A DNA stretch of 64,000 nt from Rhodopseudomonas boonkerdii (lineage in GTDB: Bacteria > Pseudomonadota > Alphaproteobacteria > Rhizobiales > Xanthobacteraceae). Below the pieces are notes generated by a model, which was not told where the DNA came from, ran no database searches, and saw only the letters and a program-made list of their open reading frames with translations. Shown here piece after piece: positions 42,355 to 51,046 of the stretch. A program made the translations under genes and the position numbers. How positions within the stretch are numbered: position 1 is the stretch's first letter; every line of letters starts with the position of its first letter. The stretch spans positions 1,426,001 through 1,490,000 of the forward strand of contig NZ_CP036537.1 in the NCBI RefSeq assembly GCF_021184025.1, given 5' to 3'.

Positions 42355-43125
42355 TTAACGCGCGAGCACGATGGCGTGAATCTGACGGCCGTAGTCCGGC
42401 TCCTTGCGGTGAACCGTGCGGCGATAGGAAAACAGTTGTTCGTCCGGATAGGTATCGATGCCGGTGTCGTCGATGTCGACGATGCCGGCGCGCTGCAGTC
42501 GCATGCGGATGAAGCCGGCAAGGTCGAACATCGCGTGGCCCTCGCGTGCCGACGGAATGAAGAAGCGCGCGAAGGCGGGATCTGCCTCCGTAAAACGGGC
42601 GACGAATTCGGCGCCGACTTCATAGCTGGGCTGGCGGATCAGCGGGCCGATGGCAACGGTGATATCCGCGCGATTGGCGCCCAGCTTTTCCATCTCGTTG
42701 ATCGTGTTTTCGAGAACGCCGGTAAAAGCGCCTTTCCAGCCGGCATGGGCTGCGCCGATCACCCGTGCCTTGGCGTCGGCAAACAGGATCGGTCCGCAAT
42801 CGGCCGTGGTGACGCCGAGCGCGAGGCCGGGTGTCGCTGTCACCATCGCATCGACGCGGGGGCGGGCTTCCGGACTCCATGGCATGGTTGCCACGGCGAC
42901 ATCGGGGGAATGGATCTGATGTGCGGTCAGGAAATGAGCGACATCAACACCCATGGCCTCTGCCATGCGCCGGCGGTTCTCGGCGACGTCGGCGGGATCG
43001 TCATTGGAGCCGATGCCGCCATTGAGGCCGGCATAGATACCCTTGGAGACGCCGCCATCGCGGGTGAAGAACGCGTGGCGCAGACCGGGAAGGCCGGAGA
43101 GAGCAGGCGAGGTGAAGGTCTTCAT
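42355..43125 (-). CDS. pgeF: Peptidoglycan editing factor PgeF (multicopper-oxidase-like, YfiH)
   Basis: 256 residues. LRHAFFTRDGGVSKGIYAGLNGG..., HQIHSPDVAVA, TADCGPILFADA and GAAHAGWKGAFTGVLENTINEM are the YfiH/PgeF His/Cys core that binds metal or substrate. E. coli PgeF removes L-Ser-containing peptides from peptidoglycan precursors. It overlaps the midA stop by 4 bp (ATGA) and belongs to the lgt-midA-pgeF order usual in this group. Confidence 0.92.
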   Translation of the reverse strand: MKTFTSPALSGLPGLRHAFFTRDGGVSKGIYAGLNGGIGSNDDPADVAENRRRMAEAMGVDVAHFLTAHQIHSPDVAVATMPWSPEARPRVDAMVTATPGLALGVTTADCGPILFADAKARVIGAAHAGWKGAFTGVLENTINEMEKLGANRADITVAIGPLIRQPSYEVGAEFVARFTEADPAFARFFIPSAREGHAMFDLAGFIRMRLQRAGIVDIDDTGIDTYPDEQLFSYRRTVHRKEPDYGRQIHAIVLAR

Positions 43126-44240
43126 GCGGGAATCTCCGGCGCATCGCTGAGCGCCACCAGCGTCTCGATCTTCGGGTCGGAAATGCCGATCACCTTGAAC
43201 ATCGAGCCCATGCCGCCGCGGCCCGAGTCGATCAGGCGCTTGAGCGCGCTTGAGACGGTTTCGGACGCTTCCGGCGTGGCCTTGGCCATCAATGTGAGAG
43301 CACGCGTCTCGATACCGAGGCGCTTGAGGAATTCGCCTTGCGTCACCGGGCCGTGCACGCGAGCGCCGACATCCTCGGCGGCGCGGGCGAGCGCCTGGAA
43401 ATCCACGTGCGCCGTGATATCCGCCTGGCCGGGATTCTTCAGCGGGTCAGTATAGTTGTGTTTCGCGATGGCCTGAAACGTATCGCCGGCATCGCTGCGC
43501 ACATGACCATAGTCGATGATCACGGCAGCGCCTCCCTGATCGCGGACGCGTCGTGCGATGGTCATGGCTTCGCTGTCCGGTCGCCATTCGAAGATGGCGC
43601 CAGTCGGCGCTGCACGTACCAGGGGCGGCAGCAGCAGTTCGAAGCGCGGGATCGGCTCGGCCGATGCGCCGAAGATCAGTTGTCCGTCGGCGCCGATATC
43701 GACGGTGCGTTCGTGCCAGCCGCCATCGCGCTTGATGGCCTGGTGGATCGGCAGCACGTCGAAATACTCGTTGGCGAAGATGACCGAGGGCCCCTCCGGG
43801 ATGTTGGCAAGACTATCGTGCCAGCTCAGGTGGCGTAGCGCCGGCAGCGATGCCTTCTGCCTCTCACGCAGCACCGGATTGATTTCGACCAGATGCACAT
43901 GCAGTGCCTGATAGAGATCCGGCAGCACCCGCATGGCGCGCAATGCGTCCGCCATCATGGTGCCGCGGCCGGGGCCGAGTTCGATCAGGTGCAGTTCCGC
44001 AGGCGAATCCATGCCGCGCCAGACGGAGGCCGCCCACAGGCCGAGCAATTCGCCGAACATCTGGCTCACTTCCGGCGAGGTCGTGAAGTCGCCCTCGCGG
44101 CCGAGCGGATCGCGCGCGATGTAGTAGCCATGGCGCGGATGTGTCAGGCACAGCTCCATGTATCGCCACACCGGCATCGGGCCGGTGGAGCGGATCAGGC
44201 GCTTGATCTCGTCGAGCAGCGGCGATGCTTGATCTGTCAC
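43122..44240 (-). CDS. MidA/NDUFAF7-family SAM-dependent methyltransferase
   Basis: 372 residues from GTG 44240. The LMTHPRHGYYIARDPLGREGDFTTSPEVSQMFGELLGLW-type N-terminus and HLIELGPGRGTMMADALR (SAM-binding GxGxG) define the DUF185/MidA family. The mitochondrial homologue NDUFAF7 dimethylates an Arg of complex I subunit NDUFS2; a bacterial Nuo role is inferred only. Two bp separate it from lgt. Confidence 0.9.
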   Translation of the reverse strand: MTDQASPLLDEIKRLIRSTGPMPVWRYMELCLTHPRHGYYIARDPLGREGDFTTSPEVSQMFGELLGLWAASVWRGMDSPAELHLIELGPGRGTMMADALRAMRVLPDLYQALHVHLVEINPVLRERQKASLPALRHLSWHDSLANIPEGPSVIFANEYFDVLPIHQAIKRDGGWHERTVDIGADGQLIFGASAEPIPRFELLLPPLVRAAPTGAIFEWRPDSEAMTIARRVRDQGGAAVIIDYGHVRSDAGDTFQAIAKHNYTDPLKNPGQADITAHVDFQALARAAEDVGARVHGPVTQGEFLKRLGIETRALTLMAKATPEASETVSSALKRLIDSGRGGMGSMFKVIGISDPKIETLVALSDAPEIPA

Positions 44241-44242
44241 GG

Positions 44243-45088
44243 TCAGGCCCCACCCGGATTGAGTGCGCTACGATCGGGCAGGCGCCACGCGCGCACGATC
44301 AGCACGAGGCCGATGACGATCATCGGGACTGACAGCAGTTGCCCCATGGTCACCTGACCGAAGACGAAGCCGGTCGGCGCGTCCGGCTCGCGGAACAGCT
44401 CGCCGACGATGCGCGCACAGCCATAGACGATCGTGAAGGCGCCCAAAATCATACCCTGCCGCTTCAGCGCGCCCATGCGAACCATGATGGCGAGGACGAC
44501 GAACAGAAGCAGGCCTTCGAGGCCGGCTTCATACAGTTGACTCGGATGGCGTGGCTGCGGTCCGGCATGCGGGAAGATGACGGCCCATGGCAGGTCGCCG
44601 TCGGTGACGCGCCCCCACAACTCGCCGTTGACGAAATTGGCGACGCGGCCGAGGAAAATTCCGATCGGCGCCACCGCGCAAGTGAGGTCGCCGAGCGACA
44701 GGATCGAGATGCGCTGCGTCAGCGCGAATGCGATCACCGCGACCGCGCAGCCGAGATAACCGCCATGGAACGACATGCCGCCGTTCCAGAGCTGGAAGAT
44801 TTCGAGAGGATGCGCGTAATAATAAGGGAAATTCCAGAACAGCACTTCACCCGTGCGACCGCCGATGATGATGCCGAGCGTCACCCACAGAATGAAGTCG
44901 TCGAACTGGATGAGCGAAACCGGTGCCGGGCCACCCCAAAGCCTCTCCCGCTTGATCAGCGCGCGCGCATAGATCCAGCCGAGCACGATACCGACGATAT
45001 AGGCCAGCGCGTACCAGCGAATGACGATCGGGCCAATCGCAACGGCAACGGGATTGAAGTTGGGAAAATCGATCGCGAGGATGGGCAT
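44243..45088 (-). CDS. lgt: Prolipoprotein diacylglyceryl transferase
   Basis: 281 residues, polytopic inner-membrane enzyme attaching diacylglycerol to the lipobox Cys. Motifs [12 protein letters not shown] (catalytic His region) and [14 protein letters not shown] (conserved Arg and Asn) are intact, with [14 protein letters not shown] and [13 protein letters not shown]. Starts at ATG 45088. Divergent from ubiK. Works upstream of LspA and on the lipoprotein at 41564. Confidence 0.96.
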   Translation of the reverse strand: MPILAIDFPNFNPVAVAIGPIVIRWYALAYIVGIVLGWIYARALIKRERLWGGPAPVSLIQFDDFILWVTLGIIIGGRTGEVLFWNFPYYYAHPLEIFQLWNGGMSFHGGYLGCAVAVIAFALTQRISILSLGDLTCAVAPIGIFLGRVANFVNGELWGRVTDGDLPWAVIFPHAGPQPRHPSQLYEAGLEGLLLFVVLAIMVRMGALKRQGMILGAFTIVYGCARIVGELFREPDAPTGFVFGQVTMGQLLSVPMIVIGLVLIVRAWRLPDRSALNPGGA

Positions 45089-45264
45089 GGCGTGGACTTA
45101 CGGCTCCCGATGATCGCAGTAAAGCACAAGGCTATGACGAATTAAGGGATATTCGCGTTTGTGACTGTGGAAGCCGGGCGAGGCTTGAACTAAACGGCGG
45201 GGATCGCCATTGTCGGTGCGGCCGCCCGATGCGGTTCTCAAGTTATTCGACCGGAGTTCTTGCC

Positions 45265-45516
45265 ATGACCCAGACCAGCAATCGGTTATTCGACGAGATC
45301 GGCCGCTTGATGAACGAAGCCGCCGGCGCCGCCCAGGGCGTCAAGCGTGAGGTGGACACGGTCGTCCGCACGCAGGCTGAGAAGATTCTCCGTGACCTCG
45401 ACCTCGTGAAGCGCGAGGAATTCGAGGCGGTGAAGGATATGGCGCGGCTTGCCCGCGAGGAGAACGAGGCGCTGAAGGCGCGAATTGCCGCGCTGGAGGC
45501 GAAGCAGGGCGGCTGA
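45265..45516 (+). CDS. ubiK: Ubiquinone biosynthesis accessory factor UbiK (DUF526/BMFP)
   Basis: 83 residues from ATG 45265. MTQTSNRLFDEIGRLMNEAAG followed by a coiled-coil C-terminus (REEFEAVKDMARLAREENEALKARIAALEAK) is the membrane fusogenic/UbiK family. UbiK assists UbiJ and the ubiquinone hydroxylase complex under aerobic growth. Divergently placed from lgt as in related genomes. Enough similarity to name, though UbiK function was shown in enterobacteria. Confidence 0.85.
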   Translation: MTQTSNRLFDEIGRLMNEAAGAAQGVKREVDTVVRTQAEKILRDLDLVKREEFEAVKDMARLAREENEALKARIAALEAKQGG

Positions 45517-45575
45517 GGCTGGAGCCAAATCCGGGTTCCGTCGATGCCCGGGGGCCGAAAAGGCCTGACATTTCC

Positions 45576-45604
45576 TTGTCATTTCGGTCCGATGGCGCTA
45601 AAAG
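45576..45604 (+). promoter_or_regulatory. Probable sigma70-type promoter of rplY
   Basis: TTGTCA (45576-45581), 17-bp spacer, TAAAAG (45599-45604); about 100 bp upstream of the rplY start. Confidence 0.4.
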
Positions 45605-45658
45605 CCGGCCACGTCTGCGGCCCCCGCACCCCTGGAGGCTTGCCGTGACGTAACGATG

Positions 45659-45686
45659 AGGCCGCCGTGGCGGCCTTTAACTTTTT
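45659..45686 (+). terminator. Leader hairpin with U-rich tail before rplY
   Basis: Perfect stem AGGCCGCC-GT-GGCGGCCT followed by TTAACTTTTT, ending 21 bp before the rplY ATG and downstream of its candidate promoter. Either the ubiK terminator or an attenuator for the ribosomal-protein gene. Confidence 0.65.
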
Positions 45687-45706
45687 CAAAAACAAGGACT
45701 TAGACG

Positions 45707-46402
45707 ATGGCGACCGTGAAGGAATTCAAGGCGACCGCACGTCCGGTGAGCGGCAAGGGGGCCGCACGGGCAGAGCGTCGCGCCGGCCGTATTCCGGCTG
45801 TGATCTATGGTGACAACAAGCCCCCGCTGGCGATCTCGGTGGACGACAAGGAACTGCGCCAGCGCATCAACGCCGGCCGCTTCCTGACCACCATTTTCGA
45901 CATCGAACTCGACGGCAAGAAGCACCGCGTGATTCCGCGCGACTTCCACCTCGATCCGGTCAAGGATTTCCCGATCCATGTCGACTTCTTCCGCCTCGGC
46001 GAAGGCGCGACCATTCGCGTCAGCGTTCCGCTGCACGTGAATGGCGCTGAAGTCGCTCCGGGCGTGAAGCGCGGCGGCACCATCAACATCGTCGCCCACA
46101 CGATCGAACTCGAAGCCGAAGCCGACAGCATTCCGCAGTATCTGGAAGTTGACGTCTCGACGCTCGACATCGGTTCGTCCCTGCACATCACCGACGTCAA
46201 GCTGCCGAAGGGCGTCAAGACGCTGGCCCGCGATGCCGATATGACCCTGGTTACCATCGTGCCGCCGTCGGGCTACGGCGAAGAAGCGCCGGCTGCGGGC
46301 GCTCCGGCTGCTGCCGCGGCTGCTCCCGCTGCTGGTGCCAAGGCGCCGGCCGCTGGTGCGAAGGCTCCGGCTGCTGCCGCCGCTCCGGCGAAGAAGAAGT
46401 AA
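45707..46402 (+). CDS. rplY: 50S ribosomal protein L25/general stress protein Ctc
   Basis: 231 residues, the long Ctc form: N-terminal 5S rRNA-binding L25 domain (FKATARPVSGKGAARAERRAGRIPAVIYGDNKPP) and a C-terminal TL5 beta domain (HINIVAHTIELEAEADSIPQYLEVDVS). It ends in a repetitive Ala/Pro/Lys tail (AAGAPAAAAAAPAAGAKAPAA then KKK). AAGGA lies 9 nt before the ATG. Start of the rplY-pth-ychF order. Confidence 0.95.
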   Translation: MATVKEFKATARPVSGKGAARAERRAGRIPAVIYGDNKPPLAISVDDKELRQRINAGRFLTTIFDIELDGKKHRVIPRDFHLDPVKDFPIHVDFFRLGEGATIRVSVPLHVNGAEVAPGVKRGGTINIVAHTIELEAEADSIPQYLEVDVSTLDIGSSLHITDVKLPKGVKTLARDADMTLVTIVPPSGYGEEAPAAGAPAAAAAAPAAGAKAPAAGAKAPAAAAAPAKKK

Positions 46403-46423
46403 GCCAGCGCGGGAGACCGCGTC

Positions 46424-47005
46424 ATGCGCCTCTTTGTTGGCCTCGGAAACCCCGGTGCGAAATACCAGGGCAACCGGCACAATATCGGGTTCATGGTTCT
46501 CGACGAGATTGCACGGCGTCACGGTTTTGCACCGTGGCGCCGTCGCTTTCAGGGCGAGACCTCGGAAGGCACACTCGGTGGCGAGCGCGTCATTCTGCTG
46601 AAGCCGATGACCTTCATGAACGAGTCCGGCCGCTCCGTGCAGGAGGCCGCCGCGTTCTTCAAGATTTCGCTCGGCGATATCGCCGTGTTTCACGACGAGC
46701 TCGAACTGCCTTTCGCCAAAGTGCGTGTGAAGGTCGGCGGTGGTATCGCAGGTCATAACGGCCTGCGTTCGATCTCCGCCCATGTCGGCAATGACTATCG
46801 TCGCGTGCGCCTCGGTATCGGACATCCCGGCGCCAAGGAACTCGTGCATGGTCATGTGCTGAACGATTTCGCCAAGGCCGAACGCCAGCAGCTCGAGGCA
46901 TTCAACGATGCGGTGTCCGATCATGCCGGGCTGCTCGTCGGTGGCAACGACTCGTCGTTCCAGAACAAGGTGCATCTGACGATGCAGGCCAAAGGTTTTA
47001 CGTAA
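46424..47005 (+). CDS. pth: Peptidyl-tRNA hydrolase
   Basis: 193 residues; recycles peptidyl-tRNA released from ribosomes. [22 protein letters not shown] contains the substrate-binding Asn and catalytic His; [16 protein letters not shown] and [29 protein letters not shown] with the catalytic-Asp region are intact. 21 bp after rplY, with GGGAG before the ATG. Confidence 0.97.
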   Translation: MRLFVGLGNPGAKYQGNRHNIGFMVLDEIARRHGFAPWRRRFQGETSEGTLGGERVILLKPMTFMNESGRSVQEAAAFFKISLGDIAVFHDELELPFAKVRVKVGGGIAGHNGLRSISAHVGNDYRRVRLGIGHPGAKELVHGHVLNDFAKAERQQLEAFNDAVSDHAGLLVGGNDSSFQNKVHLTMQAKGFT

Positions 47006-47074
47006 AAGCTGGGTTTCACGTCGAAGGACGACAACGGCTCCGCCGAGAAGCCGTCGAAGAATTAGGACAGGGTC

Positions 47075-48172
47075 ATGGGATTCAAATGCGGTATCGTCGG
47101 GCTGCCGAATGTCGGCAAATCGACGCTGTTCAATGCGCTCACCGAAACCGCCGCGGCGCAGGCCGCGAACTATCCGTTCTGCACCATCGAGCCGAATGTC
47201 GGTGAGGTGGCGGTGCCCGACAAGCGGCTCGACAAGCTTGCCGAGATCGGCAAGTCGCAGCAGATCATCCCGACCCGTCTCACCTTTGTCGATATCGCCG
47301 GCCTCGTGAAAGGCGCGTCGAAAGGCGAAGGCCTCGGCAACCAGTTTCTAGCCACCATCCGTGAAGTCGATGCGGTCGCCCATGTGGTGCGCTGCTTCGA
47401 GGATGGTGACATTACCCATGTCGAAGGCAAGGTCGATCCGCTCGCCGATATCGAGATCATCGAGACCGAGCTGATGCTCGCCGACCTCGACAGTCTCGAG
47501 AAGCGTGTCGATAACCTGACCAAGAAGGCCAAGGGCAACGACAAGGATGCTAAGGAGCAGCTTGAGCTCGTGCAGCGTGCGCTGGTGCTGTTGCGCGACG
47601 GCAAACCGACCCGCGGTATGGAGCGCAAGCCGGAAGAAGAACGCGCATTCCGCATGCTGGGCCTGTTGACGTCGAAGCCCGTGCTCTATGTCTGCAATGT
47701 TGAGGAAGGCTCGGCGCAGAACGGCAACACGTTCTCCGAAAAGGTGTTCGAACACGCCAAGAAGGAAGGCGCTGAAGCCGTCGTCATTTCGGCGAAGATC
47801 GAATCCGAGATCGCCACGCTGTCACGTGAAGAACGCGCCGAATTCCTCGATACGCTCGGTCTCGAAGAAGCCGGCCTCGATCGGCTGATCCGCGCCGGTT
47901 ACACGCTGCTGCAGCTGATCACCTATTTCACCGTCGGTCCGAAGGAAGCGCGCGCCTGGACGATCACGCGCGGCACCAAGGCGCCGCAGGCGGCCGCGGT
48001 CATTCACACCGACTTCGAAAAGGGATTTATCCGCGCTGAAACTATCGCTTATGACGATTACGTCAGGCTGAATGGTGAGGCTGGAGCCCGCGACGGTGGC
48101 AAATTGCGGCTGGAAGGCAAGGAATACGTCGTTGCCGATGGCGACGTGCTGCACTTCCGGTTTAATACGTAG
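47075..48172 (+). CDS. ychF: Redox-responsive ATPase/GTPase YchF
   Basis: 365 residues of the Obg family. P-loop GLPNVGKST at 8-16, NYPFCTIEPNVG, switch DIAGLVKGASKGEGLGN, and the altered G4 motif VCNVEE (in place of NKxD) that gives YchF/OLA1 ATP preference. The C-terminal TGS domain contains FTVGPKEARAWTI and FEKGFIRAETIAYDDY. Complete; ribosome-associated stress role known for the family. Confidence 0.97.
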   Translation: MGFKCGIVGLPNVGKSTLFNALTETAAAQAANYPFCTIEPNVGEVAVPDKRLDKLAEIGKSQQIIPTRLTFVDIAGLVKGASKGEGLGNQFLATIREVDAVAHVVRCFEDGDITHVEGKVDPLADIEIIETELMLADLDSLEKRVDNLTKKAKGNDKDAKEQLELVQRALVLLRDGKPTRGMERKPEEERAFRMLGLLTSKPVLYVCNVEEGSAQNGNTFSEKVFEHAKKEGAEAVVISAKIESEIATLSREERAEFLDTLGLEEAGLDRLIRAGYTLLQLITYFTVGPKEARAWTITRGTKAPQAAAVIHTDFEKGFIRAETIAYDDYVRLNGEAGARDGGKLRLEGKEYVVADGDVLHFRFNT

Positions 48173-48187
48173 TCGCCTCACACTTCG

Positions 48188-48295
48188 CCCTCATCCTGAG
48201 GAGCGCGCACGTCTCGAAGGATGGCGGCAGGGCTCCGAGCCCAGCCGTCTCATGGTTCGAGACGCGCGCAAGATGCGCGCTCCTCACCATGAGGG
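48188..48295. repeat. Dispersed palindromic repeat, CCCTCATCCTGAGGAGC family (copy 2)
   Basis: 108 bp with the same ends and internal arms as 40297-40414 (CGTCTCGAAGGATGGC, CTCATGGTTCGAGACG). It lies between the convergent ychF and DUF4282 genes. Confidence 0.9.
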
Positions 48296-48338
48296 ACCGG
48301 AGATCGGGAAGCGACGCAGCGATCCAACGGCGCCAATA

Positions 48339-48638
48339 TTACAAGCCGCGCTGCTCACCCTGATCGCGGATCGCGCCGAGGTGCTCGTTGATCCGGAACA
48401 CGATCAGCACGAACTCGGCGCTGATACGTGCGGCAATAACACCGACAACGACACTGGCAAGACTCGACAACAGCAGGATAAAGCCGCCAAACGGGCTGAT
48501 CGCCATTGTGGCGAGGCCGGAGAAGATGCCGGAAATCCCGAACAGGATGATCAGGGCGATCACCAGCCAATAGAACGTCTTGATGATTGTGGGCGTGATG
48601 AAGCGGTCCCACTGAAACAGGTCGCGGAATTCGAACAT
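48339..48638 (-). CDS. DUF4282 domain membrane protein
   Basis: 99 residues with two transmembrane helices (TIIKTFYWLVIALIILFGI and FGGFILLLSSLASVVVGVIAA). FEFRDLFQWDRFITPTIIKTFYWL and the C-terminal RISAEFVLIVFRINEHLGAIRD match DUF4282. GGGGGAG precedes the start. Function unknown. Confidence 0.88.
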   Translation of the reverse strand: MFEFRDLFQWDRFITPTIIKTFYWLVIALIILFGISGIFSGLATMAISPFGGFILLLSSLASVVVGVIAARISAEFVLIVFRINEHLGAIRDQGEQRGL

Positions 48639-48797
48639 TCGAAAATCTCCCCCAGTACTACGCGTGAAGTCTCAAGGTCGCTCGCATTATAGGCTCGTTC
48701 CCCCTCCCGTCAGTTACGGGCAAGCCATGCAGGTGACCGGGTTGAGATTGCCCCAAATAACGGCCACAATCAGGCTCCTTTGACGGCATTTCCCATC

Positions 48798-49256
48798 ATG
48801 ATCCTGACATTCGAAGATTTTCAGCCGGGCCATTTCGGCAGTTTCGGGCCCCGTCTGGTCACCCGCGACGAAATTGTCGCCTATGCCAAAGAATATGATC
48901 CGCAACCGATGCACCTTGACGAAGAGGCCGCCAAGGCCTCGATGCTGAAGGGGCTTGCCGGGTCGGGCTGGCACATGTGCTCGCTGATGATGCGCATGGT
49001 CTATGATGGCTTTCTGCACAAAACCGCATCTCTGGGATCTCCCGGTGTCACCGAGATGAAATGGCTGATGCCGTTTCGCCCCAACGACGAACTCGTGCTC
49101 GATGTCGAGGTGCTGGAGACGCGGCTATCGCAGTCTCGCCCCTCAATGGGCTTTGTGACCTTCCGGTTGACCACGCGAAACGCGAAGGGGCAGACCGTCT
49201 CCGAGATGACCGTGCCGATCATGATCAGCTGTCGTGCGACTGCGGAGCAGATGTAA
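48798..49256 (+). CDS. MaoC-family hot-dog dehydratase-like protein (first of tandem)
   Basis: 152 residues from ATG 48798. Hot-dog fold with the hydratase-2 motif DPQPMHLDEEAA (catalytic Asp/His of the R-specific enoyl-CoA hydratase type) and GLAGSGWHMCSL. Probably (R)-enoyl-CoA hydratase or related; substrate unknown. One base separates its stop from the next MaoC gene. Confidence 0.88.
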   Translation: MILTFEDFQPGHFGSFGPRLVTRDEIVAYAKEYDPQPMHLDEEAAKASMLKGLAGSGWHMCSLMMRMVYDGFLHKTASLGSPGVTEMKWLMPFRPNDELVLDVEVLETRLSQSRPSMGFVTFRLTTRNAKGQTVSEMTVPIMISCRATAEQM

Positions 49257-49257
49257 C

Positions 49258-49740
49258 ATGCCGTTTCTCGAAGACATGAAAGTCGGTCGTCGCCGCGAAC
49301 TCGGCACGTTCACGTTCACTGCGGAATCGATCGAGACATTTGCGCGCGAATTCGATCCGCAGCCGTTTCATCTCGATGAAGAAGCCGGCCGCAATTCGCT
49401 GTTCGGCGGGCTTGTCGCATCGGGCTGGCACGTCGCATCGGTCTGCATGAAGTTGATCGTTGCAGATGGCGTTCGCGCGCGTCAGGAAGCCGAAGCGCGC
49501 GGTGAGGAATTCGGAACCGGAGGCCCTTCGCCTGGCTTTCGCGATCTGCGCTGGCTCAAGCCCGTTCTTGCGGGAGACACGTTGAGTTATTCCAGTGAGA
49601 TCGTTTCGGCGCGTGCTACGGCTTCGCGGCCCGGTTGGGGTATCGTTCAATCGAAGAACGTCGCCGTGAATCAGCGAGGCGAAGAAGTTTACTCTTTTCT
49701 CGGATCGGTATTCTTGCCCCAACGCAGCGGCCGCAATTAA
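49258..49740 (+). CDS. MaoC-family hot-dog dehydratase-like protein (second of tandem)
   Basis: 160 residues from ATG 49258. Same DPQPFHLDEEAG motif and GLVASGWHVAS, about 35 percent like the first by eye, so a tandem duplication forming a probable heterodimer (MaoC proteins pair as double hot-dogs). A longer insertion (RARQEAEARGEEFGTGGPSPGF) distinguishes it. Confidence 0.88.
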   Translation: MPFLEDMKVGRRRELGTFTFTAESIETFAREFDPQPFHLDEEAGRNSLFGGLVASGWHVASVCMKLIVADGVRARQEAEARGEEFGTGGPSPGFRDLRWLKPVLAGDTLSYSSEIVSARATASRPGWGIVQSKNVAVNQRGEEVYSFLGSVFLPQRSGRN

Positions 49741-49847
49741 CCCAATCCAACTTTGCCGGTGGAACCGGCCCAACGTTAATGTGTTTTGAACTTTGTGAGG
49801 TTGATGTGCGACAGACGCACAACGCTCGGAAATGACTGGGGACTACT

Positions 49848-49991
49848 ATGGCTGATCGCGCGGGATTGAAATTTGTCGGCTTTATCTTCGCGAGCGTCAC
49901 GCTTGCGGTGATGTTCGGCACCTGCATGGTCGTGAAGGGTTATGCCGACGGTGCCTACACGCTGGAGAACAGCGCGTCCGTCAGCGAGTAA
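49848..49991 (+). CDS. Small membrane protein (47 aa)
   Basis: 47 residues: MADRAGLKFVGFIFASVTLA then VMFGTCMVVKGYADGAYTLENSASVSE. One transmembrane helix with an exposed C-terminal tail. Preceded by GGGGAC 6 nt from the ATG. It is 107 bp after the MaoC pair. Too short for routine gene finders; coding is supported by the ribosome-binding site and a clean hydrophobic helix. Confidence 0.65.
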   Translation: MADRAGLKFVGFIFASVTLAVMFGTCMVVKGYADGAYTLENSASVSE

Positions 49992-50050
49992 TTCCGCCGC
50001 CCGAACACGGGCGGGAGGGTCGAGTTTCGACCTCAGACTTGCCGCTTAAA

Positions 50051-50188
50051 TCAGCGGCTCCAGGCGAAGGCCAGCAGCGCCACGGCCACCAGAAGCAAAG
50101 CCGAAAATCGAACGATGATGGTGCCCATTTTGGGGGCGGTGGCGCGCGCCGGGATCGGCGCCGCCGTATTCGGTCGTATGGTTTGCAC
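50051..50188 (-). CDS. Small membrane protein (45 aa), GTG start
   Basis: 45 residues from GTG 50188 with GGGGAG 6 nt upstream: a basic Pro/Ala N-terminus (QTIRPNTAAPIPARATAPKM) followed by one transmembrane helix (FSALLLVAVALLAFAW) and SR. Convergent with the 47-residue gene. Supported only by ribosome-binding site, composition and helix. Confidence 0.5.
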   Translation of the reverse strand: MQTIRPNTAAPIPARATAPKMGTIIVRFSALLLVAVALLAFAWSR

Positions 50189-50225
50189 GGTTGTCTCCCC
50201 AGACCCCTGACAGTTTTCTGCCTTG

Positions 50226-50272
50226 GAGCATGATCCCGAAAGGCGAATGCCGATTTTCGGACGAAATCAGGC
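50226..50272. repeat. Degenerate GCATGATCC-family repeat
   Basis: GGAGCATGATCCCGAAA...TTTTCGGACGAAATCAGGCT, related to 40166-40208; the rest of the gap 50189-50393 holds no gene, but a 9-bp inverted repeat ATTGAAATT/AATTTCAAT occurs at 50358-50391. Confidence 0.55.
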
Positions 50273-50393
50273 TCGGCAAGGAAAATCGCGAGAGCGAGAT
50301 TCATCGAAGAGGAAATCTGCCCTTCGAACTTGGTCGGGGAGAGGTGGTTAAAGTTCAATTGAAATTGTGCCCAAGAAACTGAAATTTCAATGA

Positions 50394-50423
50394 AAAACGC
50401 CGCCCCGGACCGGAGCGGCGTTT
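50394..50423 (-). terminator. Terminator of the 50446-50889 gene
   Basis: On the minus strand AAACGCCGC...GCGGCGTTT (about 9-bp stem) followed by TTTTCATTG; 23 bp after the stop. Confidence 0.85.
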
Positions 50424-50445
50424 GAAAACACTAGCTGTTTACCGA

Positions 50446-50889
50446 TCAGTCGTGGCGGAGATTGTCTGCTGCGCGCTTCCACTGAGCGACATTGTCGGCA
50501 ATCAGGCGGGTGGATTTCATGGCGGCCTGGCTGAGCTGGGCGTAGCCTGAGATCTCGCGCTGGACGCGCTGGCCTTCGGCATGCAGCAGGTCGCGGAGGC
50601 TTTCCAGTTCGCCGATCAACTTCTCGATTTCCGCCAGCGAGGTGCCGGCGACGCGCTGGATCAGCGAGTTGACGCTGTTCACCGTCGCTTCGGCCGAAGA
50701 ATCGAGGGAGGCCTCGGAGGCGGCAGCCGTTTCGGCGGTCGAACCGTTCGCAGCGTTCGCGCCGGGGCGGCGGAGATAGGCGATGTCGTTGCGGACGAAG
50801 TCTCGGATCCCTGCTTCGACTTCCGAAACGGCAGCGAGGTTGCTGTCTTCGGCGGTGGTTTCGGTCTGTTCTGGGCGTGTCGCGTTCAT
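50446..50889 (-). CDS. Coiled-coil protein of unknown function (phasin-like composition)
   Basis: 147 residues from ATG 50889 (AGGAG 6 nt upstream). N-terminal EQTETTAEDSNLAAVSEVEAGIRDFVRNDI, an Ala/Ser/Glu linker, then a long amphipathic helix SLAEIEKLIGELESLRDLLHAEGQRVQREISGYAQLSQAAMKST. Phasins have comparable helices but the PHA-granule motif is not distinctive enough to name it. Confidence 0.7.
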   Translation of the reverse strand: MNATRPEQTETTAEDSNLAAVSEVEAGIRDFVRNDIAYLRRPGANAANGSTAETAAASEASLDSSAEATVNSVNSLIQRVAGTSLAEIEKLIGELESLRDLLHAEGQRVQREISGYAQLSQAAMKSTRLIADNVAQWKRAADNLRHD

Positions 50890-51046
50890 AGGGTTCTCCT
50901 GATCGACGCATGACGCGCGGATTGTCCCCCGCACGGCGCAACAATATTGTCATCTGCGCAGTCGATTCTGACAGGATAGCGGCCAATCTGCGGCGTGCGC
51001 TCGTTCTTTGTCTGAAATTCGCAGACAAAGTGTATGTAAACTTAAA

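Noticed and set aside
45686..46975. 429-codon minus-strand frame opposite rplY and pth
   Set aside because: Spans two well-supported genes on the other strand and has repeated Ser/Gly/Arg runs mirroring the rplY Ala/Pro tail.
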